Assembly (NCBI GenBank): GCA_021800315.1
Contig: JAJYZD010000084.1
Span: 1-13,793 of the forward strand
DNA: 13,793 nt
Reading direction: 5' to 3'
From: Bacillota bacterium
GTDB lineage: Bacteria; Bacillota; Desulfotomaculia; Desulfotomaculales; JAJYZD01
Of this stretch, positions 1 to 6,613 are shown piece after piece. The notes beneath the pieces were generated by a model, which did no database searches, was not told the origin of the DNA, and saw nothing but the letters and a program-made list of their open reading frames with translations. The translations under genes were made by a program, and so were the position numbers. How positions within the stretch are numbered: the first letter of the stretch is position 1; each line of letters starts with the position of its first letter.

Positions 1-38
1 CAGCGTTAGTCCTGAGCCAGGATCAAACTCTCCATCAA
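1..38 (-). rRNA. rrs: 16S ribosomal RNA, 5' end only (partial)
   Basis: Read on the minus strand, bases 31 down to 12 are the universally conserved 5' segment of 16S rRNA, the 27F priming site, which corresponds to E. coli positions 8-27. The mature 5' end should therefore lie near base 38. Only the first few dozen nucleotides are present; the rest lies beyond the left edge. The short stretch gives no taxonomic resolution. The gene is read away from everything else in the window and has its own promoter at 139-167. Confidence 0.96.
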
Positions 39-131
39 TATCCTTGATGGATCTTGCGATCCATGCTCTCATGTGTTCAAAGGACCCTATCCTTACTGGC
101 TGTTCCACTGTTCAGTTTTCAAGGACCACCG
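39..131 (-). other. rRNA operon leader with boxA-like antitermination elements
   Basis: This is the transcribed spacer between the predicted rrn start site (about base 132) and 16S. On the minus strand it carries two similar elements, GGTCCTTGAAAAC (128-116) and GGTCCTTTGAACAC (87-74). They resemble the boxA region of Bacillus rRNA leaders, which contain TTTGAAAACT. A 7-bp perfect hairpin (CCATCAA 32-38 with TTGATGG 44-50, loop of 5) sits against the mature 5' end and may be a processing structure. The boxA assignment comes from family knowledge; processing is inferred. Confidence 0.55.
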
Positions 132-138
132 GAAATTA

Positions 139-167
139 ATTTTAGCACAAGGCCGACGCGGTGTCAA
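139..167 (-). promoter_or_regulatory. rRNA operon promoter, sigma-A type with extended -10
   Basis: On the minus strand TTGACA (167-162) and TAAAAT (144-139) are separated by exactly 17 bp. TG one base ahead of the -10 (147-146) makes it an extended -10. A T-rich run at 180-172 lies directly upstream of the -35 and could act as an UP element. Transcription should begin near base 132 and run into 16S. Confidence 0.85.
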
Positions 168-171
168 CCCC

Positions 172-212
172 AAAAAAATAGGAGCCCTGCATGAAGAGAG
201 ATTTCGGGCTCC
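172..212 (-). terminator. Intrinsic terminator just upstream of the rRNA promoter
   Basis: GGAGCCC (181-187) and GGGCTCC (206-212) form a 7-bp stem with an 18-nt loop. On the minus strand the stem is followed by TATTTTTTT (180-172). It would stop transcription from the 352-786 gene before the rrn promoter. The large loop makes it a moderate rather than ideal terminator. Confidence 0.6.
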
Positions 213-236
213 CTGAAGAGGCGTGTTTTATGGAAA

Positions 237-270
237 GCCGGCGGCGGCGCGCCTTGCGCGAACCGCCGGC
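237..270. repeat. Very GC-rich long inverted repeat (hairpin)
   Basis: GCCGGCGG (237-244) pairs perfectly with CCGCCGGC (263-270). A second inner stem (CGCG 248-251 with CGCG 257-260) could stack inside it. Neither strand shows a U-tract directly after it. It lies in the 3' region of the 352-786 gene and may stabilise that transcript's 3' end or assist termination. Confidence 0.5.
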
Positions 271-319
271 GGACTGGTGGCGAACCCTTTTGGGGAAAAG
301 CTTGCCCGTTTTCCGGGGT

Positions 320-340
320 AAAACGATCCGGGCGCCGGAT
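320..340 (-). terminator. Possible first terminator of the Met/Tyr/Gly-rich gene
   Basis: ATCCGG (326-331) and CCGGAT (335-340) form a 6-bp GC-rich stem with a 3-nt loop, 11 bases past the stop codon. On the minus strand it is followed by CGTTTT. The U-tract is short, so this is probably a weak terminator acting with the downstream hairpins. Confidence 0.4.
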
Positions 341-351
341 GCCGGGACCGC

Positions 352-786
352 TTACTGGCCGTAAACGTTCCCGCTGACGCCGCCGTTGTTGTAGTAATAA
401 GGAGGCGGATACTGGGTCCCGTTTTGGCCCTGGTTGTAGCCGAAGCCGCCCATCATCCCGTAGTAGGGATAGTTCCCCTGACCGCTGCCGCTTTGGCCCT
501 GGCCGCCCCAGTAGCCACCCATCATGTAGCCCATCATGCCGTACATGTACCGGTAGAAGTTCTGCGGCGGGTAGTTCCCGTTATACTGCGGCGTGGTTGT
601 CGGGTCGGTCGCCGGTACCACGAAGTCGCCGTACTGCGGTGCGATGGTCAGCGCCGCCGTGCTGGCCGGGACCGGTACGACGGCGTTGCCGTCGGCCCTG
701 GCGTTGGGCTTGGACTGCGGGATCAGCAATACGGCCGCCAAAGCAACGACGCCCACCACCGCCGCCCATTTCATCTTCCTGTTCAT
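352..786 (-). CDS. Small secreted Met/Tyr/Gly/Asn-rich protein of unknown function
   Basis: This 144-residue protein is not one I recognise. The N-terminus (residues 1-31) is a classic export signal: MNRKMK, then a hydrophobic stretch of about 16 residues, then a possible ARA|DG cleavage site. There is no lipobox cysteine. Residues 32-65 are a Pro/Thr/Val/Ala linker. From about residue 66 to the end it is low complexity, dominated by Tyr, Gly, Asn, Gln, Pro and Met, with clusters such as MYGMMGYMMGGYWGG and YYGMMGGFGYNQGQNG, and no charged residues beyond one Arg. The start is well supported: AGGAGG lies 7 nt upstream of ATG. It is transcribed toward the rRNA operon but separated from it by terminator-like hairpins. 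Met-Met clusters can bind copper(I), and Tyr/Gly-rich proteins occur in spore coats and cell walls; both roles are guesses from composition only. Confidence 0.8.
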   Translation of the reverse strand: MNRKMKWAAVVGVVALAAVLLIPQSKPNARADGNAVVPVPASTAALTIAPQYGDFVVPATDPTTTPQYNGNYPPQNFYRYMYGMMGYMMGGYWGGQGQSGSGQGNYPYYGMMGGFGYNQGQNGTQYPPPYYYNNGGVSGNVYGQ

Positions 787-1295
787 GACCTTTCCTCCTT
801 GGAGTTTTTATCCTTGGTCCATACAATAAACCGGCAGTTTATCCCGGCCGTGTCGCCCGGGTAGCGTTTATGACAAAAACCGTGCGGTTAATGAAAAGGC
901 GACCGAAACATGACCTGGACAGGCTGAAAAAGCAAAGACCACAATTTGCCGCCTCCCTGCGGCGCATAATGCGCGTATTTCTAGAGCCGGCCCCATCGGC
1001 CTCAAGTTTTCCCCATGGAGAAATTTACCCCGAAAATGTCTCCGGCCTATTTCAAAAGCGTCTCATTTCTGACAAAAACGGCTGGATCGGTGGGATGGGA
1101 TGTCCGGAGATCAAATATTTTTCCGAACGACAAATTTCCCCTTGCGCAGACCTAGCAAAAAGATATAATGGTAAATACAGGACAGCAAATACAATGGCAT
1201 CCGTCAGGCATGGCTTTGCCGTGCCCACGCCGATGACCGCCAAGTTGTCAGGCCCGGCGGAACGAAGATCTTCACCGTAAAGCGAGGGTTGAGAT
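787..1295. other. 509-bp divergent intergenic region, no convincing gene
   Basis: This region lies between the minus-strand secreted protein and the first plus-strand Uma2 gene. It is clearly more AT-rich than its neighbours from about 1000 to 1200. A plus-strand open frame at 870-1280 has no ribosome binding site and no recognisable content, and contains the likely Uma2 promoter, so I treat it as non-coding. The promoter at 1142-1169 is the only feature I can support. I could not place a confident promoter for the 352-786 gene. Confidence 0.5.
1142..1169 (+). promoter_or_regulatory. Probable sigma-A promoter for the Uma2 pair
   Basis: A perfect TATAAT (1164-1169) is preceded, 16 bp away, by TTGCGC (1142-1147), a partial -35 match. 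Transcription would start near 1176 and leave a leader of about 120 nt before the first Uma2 start codon. The AT-rich setting supports it. Confidence 0.6.
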
Positions 1296-1871
1296 GTGGA
1301 TGAAATCAGGGAAACCGTCGCGATCTACCGCAGTAGGAAGTGCACGTACGAAGACTATGCCAAACTCCCGGAGGGTGCCCCCTACCAGCTGATCGGAGGT
1401 GAACTGGTCTTGAGTCCCGCACCATCGCTAAAGCACCAGAGAGTTGCCAGGAAATTGGCGACGAAGATGACTGTCTTTGCCGAAGATCGCGATCTGGGTG
1501 AAGTGTATCACGCCCCGACCGATGTTTACTTCAATGAAGAAGAGACCTACCAGCCGGACATCGTCTTCATCCCCTGGGACAGAGAATCCATTCTCGATGA
1601 CGGCAAAGTTAACGGCGCTCCCGATCTGGTAGTGGAGGTCCTCTCTCCCTCCACCGCTAACGATGACCTTATAACCAAATTTCAAACGTATGAACGATAT
1701 GGCGTTAAGGAATACTGGATAATTGATCCGAAAGACAACAGCATCAAGGTTTACCTCCATAATGAAGGCAGGCTTTCCCTCGGCCAGGTGGTACAATGCC
1801 ACGGCCTGATCGAATCCAAGGTGTTGAGCGGATTTGCCGTTGAGGCGGAATACCTTTTTAGGCGACGTTAA
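1296..1871 (+). CDS. Uma2 family (DUF820) restriction endonuclease-like protein, copy 1
   Basis: This 191-residue protein of the Uma2/DUF820 family has a PD-(D/E)XK nuclease-like fold. Family landmarks are present: YQLIGGELVLSPAP (30-43), HQR (47-49), YQPDIVFIPW with the likely metal-binding Asp88, GAPDLVVEVLSPST with Glu114, and K128 followed by YERYGVKEYWIIDP. Length is typical for the family. The start is GTG, because the spacing to GAGGG (1284-1288) and the following codons match the ATG of copy 2 exactly; no nearer ATG fits. Biological role is poorly known; family members are often annotated as putative restriction endonucleases and occur in many copies per genome without a methylase partner. 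None is visible here. I infer that the D/E/K set is intact and the protein could be active. Confidence 0.93.
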   Translation: MDEIRETVAIYRSRKCTYEDYAKLPEGAPYQLIGGELVLSPAPSLKHQRVARKLATKMTVFAEDRDLGEVYHAPTDVYFNEEETYQPDIVFIPWDRESILDDGKVNGAPDLVVEVLSPSTANDDLITKFQTYERYGVKEYWIIDPKDNSIKVYLHNEGRLSLGQVVQCHGLIESKVLSGFAVEAEYLFRRR

Positions 1872-1950
1872 GTCCGGAACCAGGTGGCGGGCACAATTCT
1901 TCTACCACGCAACGGCACGCTTTTTGTGGCTGACCCACCCTAAATCAAGA

Positions 1951-1980
1951 CCGGGCACTGCCTTTAAGGCAAAAACCCGG
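1951..1980 (+). promoter_or_regulatory. Palindromic hairpin just upstream of the second Uma2 gene
   Basis: CCGGG (1951-1955) can pair with CCCGG (1976-1980), enclosing the near-perfect palindrome TGCCTTTAAGGCA (1959-1971). It lies between the two Uma2 genes, 10 bases before the GAGGG ribosome binding site. There is no U-tract, so it is not an intrinsic terminator. It may be an operator or an intercistronic RNA hairpin. I found no equivalent before copy 1. Confidence 0.4.
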
Positions 1981-2002
1981 ACCGCAAAGCGAGGGTTGAG
2001 AC

Positions 2003-2575
2003 ATGGATGAACTCAGGGAAACCGTTCTGTCCTACCGGAAGAAGGCTACGTACGAAGACTATGCCAAACTCCCGGAAGGCGCCCCCTACCAGCTGATCGG
2101 AGGTGAACTGGTCTTGAGTCCCGCACCAGAAACCCGACATCAGCGGACCAAGAGAAAACTGGTGGCCAAAATGTCTGTTTATGTAGAGGAACACGATTTA
2201 GGGGAAGTATTTGACGCACCGACTGATGTCTATTTCAATGATGAGGAGACCTACCAGCCGGACGTTCTCTTCATCCCTTGGGACAGGGGGGAGATCGTGG
2301 AGAAAGGCATGATAAACGGCGCCCCCGATCTGGTGGTGGAAGTGCTTTCTCCCTCCACCGCCAAGGATGACCTCACAACTAAATTTACAACATACGAGCG
2401 TTATGGCGTGAAGGAATACTGGGTCATCAATCCTAAAGACAACAGCGTCAAGGTTTACCTCCGTAACGAAGGCAGGCTTGCCCTCGGCCAGGTGGTATGC
2501 GGCCACGGCTTGATTCAATCCAAGGTGTTGTCCGGATTTGCGGTTGAGGCGGAATACCTTTTTCGCCGGCGCTGA
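2003..2575 (+). CDS. Uma2 family (DUF820) restriction endonuclease-like protein, copy 2
   Basis: This 190-residue paralogue of the preceding gene is about 78% identical by hand alignment. The nuclease-like residues are kept: QPD with Asp87, EVLSPST with Glu113, and K127 before TYERYGVKEYW. ATG follows GAGGG by 7 nt, the same spacing as in copy 1. There are 131 bp between the genes and no obvious separate promoter, so the two are probably co-transcribed. Changes cluster at residues 43-70 and 96-104, while both ends are nearly identical, suggesting either different partner or substrate surfaces or gene conversion at the ends. Cellular function is unknown. Confidence 0.93.
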   Translation: MDELRETVLSYRKKATYEDYAKLPEGAPYQLIGGELVLSPAPETRHQRTKRKLVAKMSVYVEEHDLGEVFDAPTDVYFNDEETYQPDVLFIPWDRGEIVEKGMINGAPDLVVEVLSPSTAKDDLTTKFTTYERYGVKEYWVINPKDNSVKVYLRNEGRLALGQVVCGHGLIQSKVLSGFAVEAEYLFRRR

Positions 2576-2583
2576 ACCTGGGG

Positions 2584-2624
2584 ACCGTCACGCCCGCCGC
2601 ACAGGCTGTCTTCCGACGGTTTTT
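2584..2624 (+). terminator. Possible terminator after the Uma2 pair
   Basis: ACCGTC (2584-2589) can pair with GACGGT (2615-2620), followed by TTTT. The loop is long (25 nt) with a weak internal stem (ACAG/CTGT). Position, 8 bases past the Uma2 stop, is right, but the structure is not strong. Confidence 0.4.
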
Positions 2625-2766
2625 AGGATATCCCGGCCCGGTTCCCTGGCCGCCGGATCCATGTGGTTGAAGGTGGCTTCCAGGCCGCCAGGCTTGCCGC
2701 AAATCTGATCCGTCAGTTTTTCGTCTCCCTGCGTCCCGCTTTTTCCTGCAAACCTCCGGCATCCTT

Positions 2767-4182
2767 CTACAGGTTGAGCACCACCACTCTGGTCCTGCTC
2801 ATTTCCGCCACGGCCCAGCGGGGGCCCTCCCGGCCGGCGCCGCTGCCCTTCTCCCCCCCGTACGGCATCTCGTCCGCCCGGAAGGCCGAGGTATCGTTGA
2901 TCATGACGCCTCCGACGTCAAGTCTTTGCGCCGCCCGCATGGCCAGATCCAGGGACCGGGTAAACACGCCGGCCTGGAGGCCGAAGCGGGAATCGTTGAC
3001 CAGATCCAGGGCCTCTTCGAAGCCGTCGTAGGGAATTACCGTCACCACCGGGGCGAAGACTTCCTCGCAGACCACCTTCATATCCGGCCGTACCGCCGTC
3101 AGGACGGTGGGGTGGAACATGACTCCGTCCCGCCGGCCGCCGGTCAGCAGCCGGGCTCCGCCCTCCACGGCCTCCCGGACCCGGTTTTCCGCCTTGACGG
3201 CCGCCTCCAGGCTGATCATGGGCCCCACGTCGGTACCGGGGTCGGTGGGATCGCCCACCACCAGCCTGGCCGCGCTCTCCACCAACAGACGGCAGAAATC
3301 CTCCAGCACCCGGCGCTCGACCATGATCCGCTGCACGGATATGCACACCTGCCCCGCGTTGGCAAACGCCATCCGGCCGCAGGCCGCGGCCGCCCTCTCC
3401 AGGTCGGCGTCACCGTGCACGATGGTGGCCGAGTTCGAGCCCAGTTCCAGGGTCACCGGGCGCAGTCCCACCCGGTCCCGGATATGCCGGCCCACAGGGG
3501 GGGAACCGGTAAAGGTGTAGAAGTCCAGGCGCCCGTCCCCTAAGAGCATCTCCCCCACCCCGGCACCGCCGCCCACCACCAGGTTGAGGCAACCCGGCGG
3601 CAGACCGGCTTCCTCCAGCAGGTGGCACAGGGTCAGGGAAGAGAGCGGGGTGGCCGAGGCCGGTTTCAAGACCACCGTGTTCCCGGCCGCCAGGGCCGGA
3701 GCCACCTTGTGGGCCACCAGGTTGAGCGGGAAGTTGAAGGGGGTGATGGCGCACACGACACCGACCGGCACCCGGATGGTGTAGGCGAAGCGGTTTTCGG
3801 TGCCCGCGGACCCCAGGGGCACCATCTCGCCGTGGATACGGGTGGCTTCCTCGGCGGACAACCGGAAGGTGTTGGCCGCCCGGCCTGCTTCCACCAGGGC
3901 TTCCTTCAGGGGTTTACCGGCCTCCCGGGCTATGGTGAGGGCTATCTCTTCCCGCCGCTCCAAAATAGCCGCGGAAACCCGGCTGAGTATCTGGTAGCGC
4001 TGCCACGGGGTGAGAGGGCTCTCCGCCAGGGCCCGGCGGGCCGCCGCGCACGCCGCGTCCACCTCGGCCGGACCGGAAACGGCAACCTTGGCCATGACCT
4101 CCCCCGTGTACTTGTTGGTCACCCCAAGATGATCACCGGTTGTCCGCCACCGGCCGTCGATGTATAGAGGCTGAATTTTCAC
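2767..4182 (-). CDS. NAD(P)-dependent aldehyde dehydrogenase (lactaldehyde/GapN-like)
   Basis: This complete 471-residue aldehyde dehydrogenase superfamily enzyme oxidises an aldehyde to an acid, or to an acyl product, with NAD(P). Family residues are visible: PFNFPLN with Asn150, VLKPAS with Lys173, TLELGSNSA with Glu246, the catalytic cysteine in NAGQVCISVQRI (Cys280), and EEVFAP with Glu374. The GQVCISVQRI motif and the MPYGGEKGSGAGREGPRWA ending resemble the branch containing archaeal lactaldehyde dehydrogenases, phosphonoacetaldehyde dehydrogenase and non-phosphorylating GAPDH. The exact substrate cannot be read from sequence. The start is GTG with AAGGAGG 8 nt upstream. It lies 230 bp downstream of lysS on the same strand and could be read from the greA promoter; I see no clear promoter in that gap. 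A 7-bp hairpin precedes its ribosome binding site. Confidence 0.92.
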   Translation of the reverse strand: MKIQPLYIDGRWRTTGDHLGVTNKYTGEVMAKVAVSGPAEVDAACAAARRALAESPLTPWQRYQILSRVSAAILERREEIALTIAREAGKPLKEALVEAGRAANTFRLSAEEATRIHGEMVPLGSAGTENRFAYTIRVPVGVVCAITPFNFPLNLVAHKVAPALAAGNTVVLKPASATPLSSLTLCHLLEEAGLPPGCLNLVVGGGAGVGEMLLGDGRLDFYTFTGSPPVGRHIRDRVGLRPVTLELGSNSATIVHGDADLERAAAACGRMAFANAGQVCISVQRIMVERRVLEDFCRLLVESAARLVVGDPTDPGTDVGPMISLEAAVKAENRVREAVEGGARLLTGGRRDGVMFHPTVLTAVRPDMKVVCEEVFAPVVTVIPYDGFEEALDLVNDSRFGLQAGVFTRSLDLAMRAAQRLDVGGVMINDTSAFRADEMPYGGEKGSGAGREGPRWAVAEMSRTRVVVLNL

Positions 4183-4204
4183 GCCGTTTTCCTCCTTGCC
4201 TCGG

Positions 4205-4286
4205 CTCCGGGAGTCCCACCCGGAGGGGAGATGGAAAAATTCCGAGCCGGCCGGGCGTAGGGCCCGGACATATGGCCAGCCCTACG
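4205..4286 (-). promoter_or_regulatory. Two stable hairpins in the lysS to aldehyde dehydrogenase spacer
   Basis: On the minus strand the first is an 8-bp perfect stem (CGTAGGGC 4256-4263 with GCCCTACG 4279-4286), followed about 12 nt later by a run of five T. The second is a 7-bp stem (CTCCGGG 4205-4211 with CCCGGAG 4219-4225, loop of 7), ending 8 nt before the AAGGAGG of the aldehyde dehydrogenase. The first may be a weak terminator for lysS, the second an RNA-stability or translation element. Function is inferred only. Confidence 0.4.
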
Positions 4287-4413
4287 GGGAATCCACCAGT
4301 CCACGGCCGTAAGAAAGGTCCACCGGTACCGGCTGGCGGCCGACCCGGATTTAAACGTCAGAACCCGGTCCACCGGAATGCGCTCGTCAGGGAAGTGATG
4401 CCGGCCGGAGGGA

Positions 4414-5919
4414 TCATTCCGCCGGCGCATCCTCCCGGTGCCGTAGCAGGGGAAAGAGGATGACGTCCCGAATCGAGGCCGCCCCGGTCAGGACCATGAC
4501 CAACCGGTCGATACCTATACCCATACCGCCGGCCGGCGGCATCCCGTACTCCAGGGCGGTCAGGAACTCCTCGTCCATCCGGTGGGCCTCATCGTCCCCG
4601 CCGGCGTGCCTGGCCGCCTGCCGCTGGAAGCGGGAGCGCTGGTCCAGGGGGTCCGTCAGTTCGGAAAAGGCGTTGGCGATCTCCCGGCCGCCGATGAACA
4701 GTTCGAAGCGGTAGGTCAGGTGCGGCTGTTCCTTGATCTTCTTGGCCAGGGGCGAAATGTCCAGGGGATAGTCCATGATGAAGGTGGGACTGATCAAGGT
4801 TTCCTCCACCTTCTCTTCGAAAACCCTGTTCAAGAGCCGGCCCCAGGTATCCTCCGTTTCCACGGTCACCAGACGTGAAGCGGCCTCGCGCGCCGCGGCG
4901 TCGCCGGAGAAAAGCCCGAAATCCACGCCGGTCGCCTCTTTTACCGCTTCCACCATGGTCAGACGCGGCCAGGGAGGTGACAGATCCAGTTCCCCGCCCT
5001 CCGGGCCGGCCTGCACCCGCCCCAGGAGGTGCCTGGCGGCGGCCGGAATCAGCTCCTCGACCAGGTCCATCATATCGTGATAATCGGCGTAGGCCTGGTA
5101 GAGTTCCAGCATGGTGAACTCCGGGTTGTGCCGGGTGGAGATTCCCTCGTTACGGAAATTGCGGTTTATCTCGTAGACCCGGTCCACCCCCCCCACCAGC
5201 AGGCGCTTCAGATACAGCTCGGGGGCGATGCGTAAGAACAGGTCCATGTCCAGCGCGTTGTGGTGGGTTACGAAGGGCCTCGCCGCGGCGCCGCCGGGAA
5301 TCGGATGCATCATCGGCGTCTCCACTTCGAGGAAGCCGCGCTCGTCCAAAAAGTTGCGCAGGAACCGGATCAGTTCCGACCGGAGCTTAAAGGTCCGGCG
5401 CACCTGCGGGTTGCCGATCAGGTCCAGGTGGCGGTGCCGGTAACGCAGTTCCACGTCGGTCAGCCCGTGCCACTTCTCCGGCAGGGGCCGCAAAGACTTG
5501 GTCAACATCTCCAGCTTCTCCGCGGCCACCGTAATCTCGCCCTTCCTGGTCCGGAAAACGGTCCCCGCCACGCCGACGATATCGCCGATATCCAGGTGGT
5601 CGAACAGCCAGTACAGGTCCTCGCCGCCGGTATCGCGGCGGGCGTAGACCTGGATCCGTCCCGATTGATCCAGCACGTCGGCGAAGCCGGCCTTGCCGTG
5701 GCTGCGTTTGGCTGTCACCCGCCCGGCCAGGGCCACCCGTTGTCCTTCCAGGGCGGCAAAGTTTTCGATAATACCTTCGGCTGAAGCCGTGACGGAAAAC
5801 CGGCCGCCATACGGGGACAGTCCCCTGTCCTCCAGCTCCTTCATCTTCTCCAGCCGGACCCCGGTGAGGCTGCCCGGTGCCCCGGCGCCCTTTTCCGTCC
5901 CATTCCCCGTATCAGACAA
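4414..5919 (-). CDS. lysS: Lysyl-tRNA synthetase, class II
   Basis: This 501-residue enzyme charges tRNA-Lys with lysine in the cytoplasm. An OB-fold anticodon-binding domain occupies about residues 60-140. The class II catalytic core follows: motif 1 around FLRNFLDERGFLEVETPMM (186-204), motif 2 around NFRNEGISTRHNPEFTMLE (254-272), and motif 3 GMGIGIDRLVMVL (465-477). The lysine-specific segment EIANAFSELTDP (413-424) is also present. Length is normal. The start is TTG with GAGGAG 11 nt upstream. There is no in-frame ATG or GTG between this TTG and Met26, and residues 1-17 are a Gly/Thr/Ala-rich extension, so the true start is a little uncertain. It sits 29 nt after greA on the same strand, a greA-lysS arrangement found in many Firmicutes, and is presumably co-transcribed with it. 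Confidence 0.97.
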   Translation of the reverse strand: MSDTGNGTEKGAGAPGSLTGVRLEKMKELEDRGLSPYGGRFSVTASAEGIIENFAALEGQRVALAGRVTAKRSHGKAGFADVLDQSGRIQVYARRDTGGEDLYWLFDHLDIGDIVGVAGTVFRTRKGEITVAAEKLEMLTKSLRPLPEKWHGLTDVELRYRHRHLDLIGNPQVRRTFKLRSELIRFLRNFLDERGFLEVETPMMHPIPGGAAARPFVTHHNALDMDLFLRIAPELYLKRLLVGGVDRVYEINRNFRNEGISTRHNPEFTMLELYQAYADYHDMMDLVEELIPAAARHLLGRVQAGPEGGELDLSPPWPRLTMVEAVKEATGVDFGLFSGDAAAREAASRLVTVETEDTWGRLLNRVFEEKVEETLISPTFIMDYPLDISPLAKKIKEQPHLTYRFELFIGGREIANAFSELTDPLDQRSRFQRQAARHAGGDDEAHRMDEEFLTALEYGMPPAGGMGIGIDRLVMVLTGAASIRDVILFPLLRHREDAPAE

Positions 5920-5948
5920 GTCCGTAACGTCTCCTCTTTTCGCTGCTG

Positions 5949-6467
5949 CTAACCCCTGGCCGTATCCTGACCCGGTGGTACGTGAACCTCACGACCGGTG
6001 ATGTCCGTTATCTGGTAGTGAAAAACTCCGGCCGGCACCTTTACCTCCACGACCTGGCCCTTGCCCTGGCCCAGGATCGCCTTGCCGACCGGGGATTCGT
6101 TGGATATCCTGCAAGCCAGGGGGTCCGCCTCAACCGAACCGACGATGGTATATGTCTCCTCTTCGCCCGAATCCATGTCCTTCAGCCGGACCGCCGACCC
6201 GACCTGGACCACGTCGGTACCCAGGTTTTCGTCATCAATCACCCTGGCATTACGTAACGTTTTTTCCAGGGTCAAGATCTGCCCCTCTATGAAAGCCTGT
6301 TCGTTCTTAGCGTCCTCGTACTCCGAATTCTCAGTGATATCCCCGAATTCGATGGCTTGCTTGATGCGCTCGGCGACTTCCCGGCGCCGCACCGATTTCA
6401 GGCGATCCAGTTCGCCCTCCAGCTTCTTTAAGCCGCCGACGGTCAACAGTACCTCTTTTTCCTTCAT
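5949..6467 (-). CDS. greA: Transcription elongation factor GreA
   Basis: This 172-residue GreA rescues backtracked RNA polymerase by stimulating transcript cleavage through its secondary channel. The N-terminal coiled-coil hairpin (about residues 1-77) carries the acidic tip GDITENSEYEDAKNEQ, with Asp43 and Glu46 matching the catalytic metal-coordinating pair. The C-terminal FKBP-like domain contains ISNESPVGKAILGQGKG (121-137). It is somewhat longer than the usual 158 residues because of a C-terminal tail ending in GQDTARG. I chose the ATG at 6467 because AAGGAGA lies 6 nt upstream; a TTG seven codons earlier would put the ribosome binding site inside the coding region. It is the first gene after a perfect consensus promoter and heads the greA-lysS unit. 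The leader carries a 10-bp hairpin. Confidence 0.95.
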   Translation of the reverse strand: MKEKEVLLTVGGLKKLEGELDRLKSVRRREVAERIKQAIEFGDITENSEYEDAKNEQAFIEGQILTLEKTLRNARVIDDENLGTDVVQVGSAVRLKDMDSGEEETYTIVGSVEADPLACRISNESPVGKAILGQGKGQVVEVKVPAGVFHYQITDITGREVHVPPGQDTARG

Positions 6468-6555
6468 GTCCCGTCTCCTTATAGCCAATTTGCATTATTC
6501 TAAAATATGTCCGGGCCCCTCGAATATGCGGCGAAAACCCCATAACTAATCTTAA

Positions 6556-6587
6556 AGCACTGCCACGGCATCCTCCCTGGCAGTGCT
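6556..6587 (-). promoter_or_regulatory. 10-bp hairpin in the greA leader
   Basis: AGCACTGCCA (6556-6565) and TGGCAGTGCT (6578-6587) form a perfect 10-bp stem with a 12-nt loop, starting about 20 nt after the predicted transcription start. On the minus strand the loop reads GGGAGGATGCCG. After the stem there is only TTAAG, not a U-tract, so a plain intrinsic terminator is unlikely. It may stabilise the mRNA, pause polymerase or serve as a protein-binding site. Confidence 0.6.
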
Positions 6588-6613
6588 CAACACGTCTTTT
6601 TCCCTGAGATAGA

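Larger units (their letters stand above)
1273..2575 (+). repeat. Tandem duplication of a leader-plus-Uma2 unit
   Basis: The two Uma2 genes are direct repeats about 705 bp apart. Similarity begins just before the ribosome binding site (ACCG[T/C]AAAGCGAGGGTTGAGA) and runs to the final LFRRR codons. An 81-bp block (1344-1424 and 2048-2128) differs at only two silent positions by hand comparison. The following region, residues about 44-70, is far more divergent. One codon has been lost or gained near residue 14. Confidence 0.85.

Noticed and set aside
870..1280. 136-codon plus-strand open frame upstream of the Uma2 pair
   Set aside because: No ribosome binding site, no recognisable domain, and it contains the TATAAT promoter that serves the Uma2 genes. 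Treated as chance.
4320..4365. tRNA-like GTTTAAATCC segment in the lysS downstream spacer
   Set aside because: No acceptor, D or anticodon stems could be drawn around it, so it is not a tRNA.
6468..6488. Seven-residue N-terminal extension of GreA from a TTG
   Set aside because: The AAGGAGA ribosome binding site lies inside that extension and is correctly spaced for the ATG at 6467.
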